Under the pieces are notes generated by a model, which was given only the letters and a program-made list of their open reading frames with translations, made no database searches and had not been told where the DNA came from. Source: Planctomycetota bacterium (GTDB lineage: Bacteria > Planctomycetota > Planctomycetia > Pirellulales > Thermoguttaceae). Taken from it: DNA of 7,997 nt. Position numbers and translations under genes: made by a program. The stretch spans positions 1 through 7,997 of the forward strand of contig JABMRP010000266.1 of NCBI GenBank assembly GCA_013202535.1, written 5' to 3'. Of the stretch, positions 7,358 to 7,997 are shown one piece after another; positions within the stretch are counted from its first letter, which is position 1; every line of letters begins with the position of its first letter.

Positions 7358-7792
7358 TCAACTGTAGACCCCGAATTCGATACGGTGCAAAACATCCAGC
7401 ACATCTTCAAACCCAATTCCCGTGTCCAGCAGATCAATGGGGCGCTGGCCATTGAGGGCCCGATTCTCAGTCAGTAGCCACTGGCGGGCCTTGTCTCTGT
7501 CCCCCAGAACATCCGTGGCCGTAACCGAGACCCTGCTAAAACGGAAAATCAACTCCGATTCCGCGGCTTTGAGTCTGGCGGCACTCGCTTTGCGACGTGC
7601 GGCGGTGCGCTTCGCGATGCGAAGCGATTTGTAGATGACATCTTCACTGATGGCGGAAGATTTCACGACGCACTGGATTACCTTCGACGGCAGGCCGTGC
7701 CGGATGATCTCAATAAACTCAAAGCCGGATTGCGGCGAGCCAACTACCGAGGCGCCGCCCATGAACTTCGTTAGTTCTTTGACATTTTCCAT
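7358..7792 (-). CDS. Xre/MbcA/ParS-type antitoxin (DUF2384 toxin-binding domain)
   Basis: This 144-residue antitoxin is the partner of the RES toxin encoded just downstream. The N-terminal half (about 20-75) contains the GLPSKVIQCVVKSSAISED segment and a helix-turn-helix-like stretch ending in the basic IAKRTAARRKA, as in Xre-type antitoxins that bind their own promoter. The C-terminal half is the MbcA/ParS toxin-binding domain. It shows VLGDRDKARQWLLTENRALNGQ (95-116), PIDLLDTGIGFEDVLDVL (118-135) and the usual end HRIEFGVYS. I chose ATG 7792 because GGAGG (7798-7802) lies 5 nt upstream. A farther in-frame ATG at 7852 would fall inside the predicted -35 box. Autoregulation is likely, given the palindrome between the promoter boxes at 7830-7846. 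The GC content appears somewhat lower than in the polymerase and lipid genes, in line with a mobile accessory module. Confidence 0.9.
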   Translation of the reverse strand: MENVKELTKFMGGASVVGSPQSGFEFIEIIRHGLPSKVIQCVVKSSAISEDVIYKSLRIAKRTAARRKASAARLKAAESELIFRFSRVSVTATDVLGDRDKARQWLLTENRALNGQRPIDLLDTGIGFEDVLDVLHRIEFGVYS

Positions 7793-7797
7793 CTTGA

Positions 7798-7802
7798 CCT
7801 CC
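7798..7802 (-). promoter_or_regulatory. Shine-Dalgarno site of the antitoxin gene
   Basis: GGAGG on the minus strand lies 5 nt before ATG 7792. It fixes the antitoxin start and excludes the longer reading from 7852. Confidence 0.65.
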
Positions 7803-7823
7803 GATCGAGTATTGCCACATGAC

Positions 7824-7852
7824 ATTATTCGCCATGCCAGATGGCACGTCAA
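7824..7852 (-). promoter_or_regulatory. Predicted sigma-70-type promoter of the toxin-antitoxin operon with embedded operator
   Basis: On the minus strand TTGACG (7847-7852, 5/6 match to the -35 box), a 17-nt spacer and AATAAT (7824-7829, 5/6 match to the -10 box) form a near-consensus promoter. Transcription would start near 7817, about 25 nt before ATG 7792. The spacer holds the inverted repeat TGCCA-GA-TGGCA (7835-7846) and an overlapping GCCAT-5-ATGGC pair (7831-7845). Another TGCCA half-site lies at 7813-7817, close to the predicted start of transcription. This is where an autorepressing Xre antitoxin would bind. The promoter is read from sequence; the operator role is inference. Confidence 0.55.
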
Positions 7853-7929
7853 GGTGGAATCGAGAGAATTCCGCCGAAATCGGGAAATGGGTGGTGTTTT
7901 GGGGGACTCGATGCATAGCGAAACCTCTC

Positions 7930-7975
7930 GTTACGACGCTTCCGCGTCGTAACGCACGCCCAGACGCTTCGCGTC
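7930..7975. repeat. Two neighbouring hairpins with a shared GACGC/GCGTC stem
   Basis: GTTACGACGC (7930-7939), loop TTCC and GCGTCGTAAC (7944-7953) form a perfect 10-bp stem. Ten bases later GACGC (7963-7967), loop TTC and GCGTC (7971-7975) form a 5-bp stem. The core GACGC-TTC(C)-GCGTC is thus repeated about 28 nt apart with one base of difference in the loop. There is no T-tract on either strand, so this does not look like a terminator. The element is upstream of the toxin-antitoxin promoter and resembles dispersed REP-like hairpins. The stretch 7853-7997 around it shows no credible gene on either strand. Confidence 0.5.
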
Positions 7976-7997
7976 CCCGAATCGCCAAGAACCGGTA

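Noticed and set aside
7930..7953. Integron attC-like site (GTT...AAC ends on a hairpin near a toxin-antitoxin pair)
   Set aside because: The end adjoining AAC reads TCGTAAC and does not fit the RYYYAAC core. There is no unpaired extrahelical-base pattern and no integrase or cassette array.
7930..7953. Intrinsic terminator
   Set aside because: The stem is strong but no T-tract follows on either strand.
7719..7988. Small minus-strand gene upstream of the antitoxin
   Set aside because: It overlaps the promoter and the antitoxin start in another frame, has no domain-like features and no ribosome-binding site.

Overview
The window looks like GC-rich chromosomal DNA, probably from a planctomycete (Pirellulales-like) or a related environmental bacterium. 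This rests on base composition, a DnaE2-type polymerase, short palindromic repeats of a kind I associate with such genomes, and a TAGAAT-type -10 box. The assignment is an inference, not proven by any marker gene. The odd length and the repeats at both ends suggest the window may be a whole contig that broke at repeats.

Layout. Positions 1-67 hold a perfect 15-bp inverted repeat with inner hairpins, abutting the coding sequence that follows. From 95 to 2512 (+) lies the polymerase, thumb and OB-fold part of an error-prone DNA polymerase III alpha subunit (DnaE2/ImuC). It lacks the N-terminal PHP domain, and homology-like sequence continues upstream of the first ATG into the repeat, so the gene is cut or interrupted. 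From 2601 to 6163 (+) lies a two-gene lysophospholipid-recycling operon. It encodes an LplT-like major facilitator flippase fused to a PlsC-type acyltransferase, followed, with a 4-bp ATGA overlap, by an acyl-ACP synthetase of the Aas C-terminal type. Together they would import lysophospholipids, activate fatty acids on ACP and re-acylate the lysolipid.

The right part is on the minus strand and converges on that operon, with 11 nt between the stop codons. Read in its own direction it has a promoter with a palindromic operator candidate (about 7824-7852), a Xre/MbcA/ParS-type antitoxin (7792-7358), a RES-domain NAD+-degrading toxin (7355-6891) and a Tat-exported flavodoxin-fold oxidoreductase (6867-6175). 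All three genes are packed as one transcription unit. The last 145 bases contain no gene but carry two neighbouring hairpins sharing a GACGC/GCGTC stem.

I see no RNA gene, CRISPR array, transposase or phage gene. No entirely new system is evident. The most unusual points are the repeat sitting where the DnaE2 PHP domain should be, the transporter-acyltransferase fusion split from its synthetase, and the coupling of a RES/Xre module to an exported flavoprotein.
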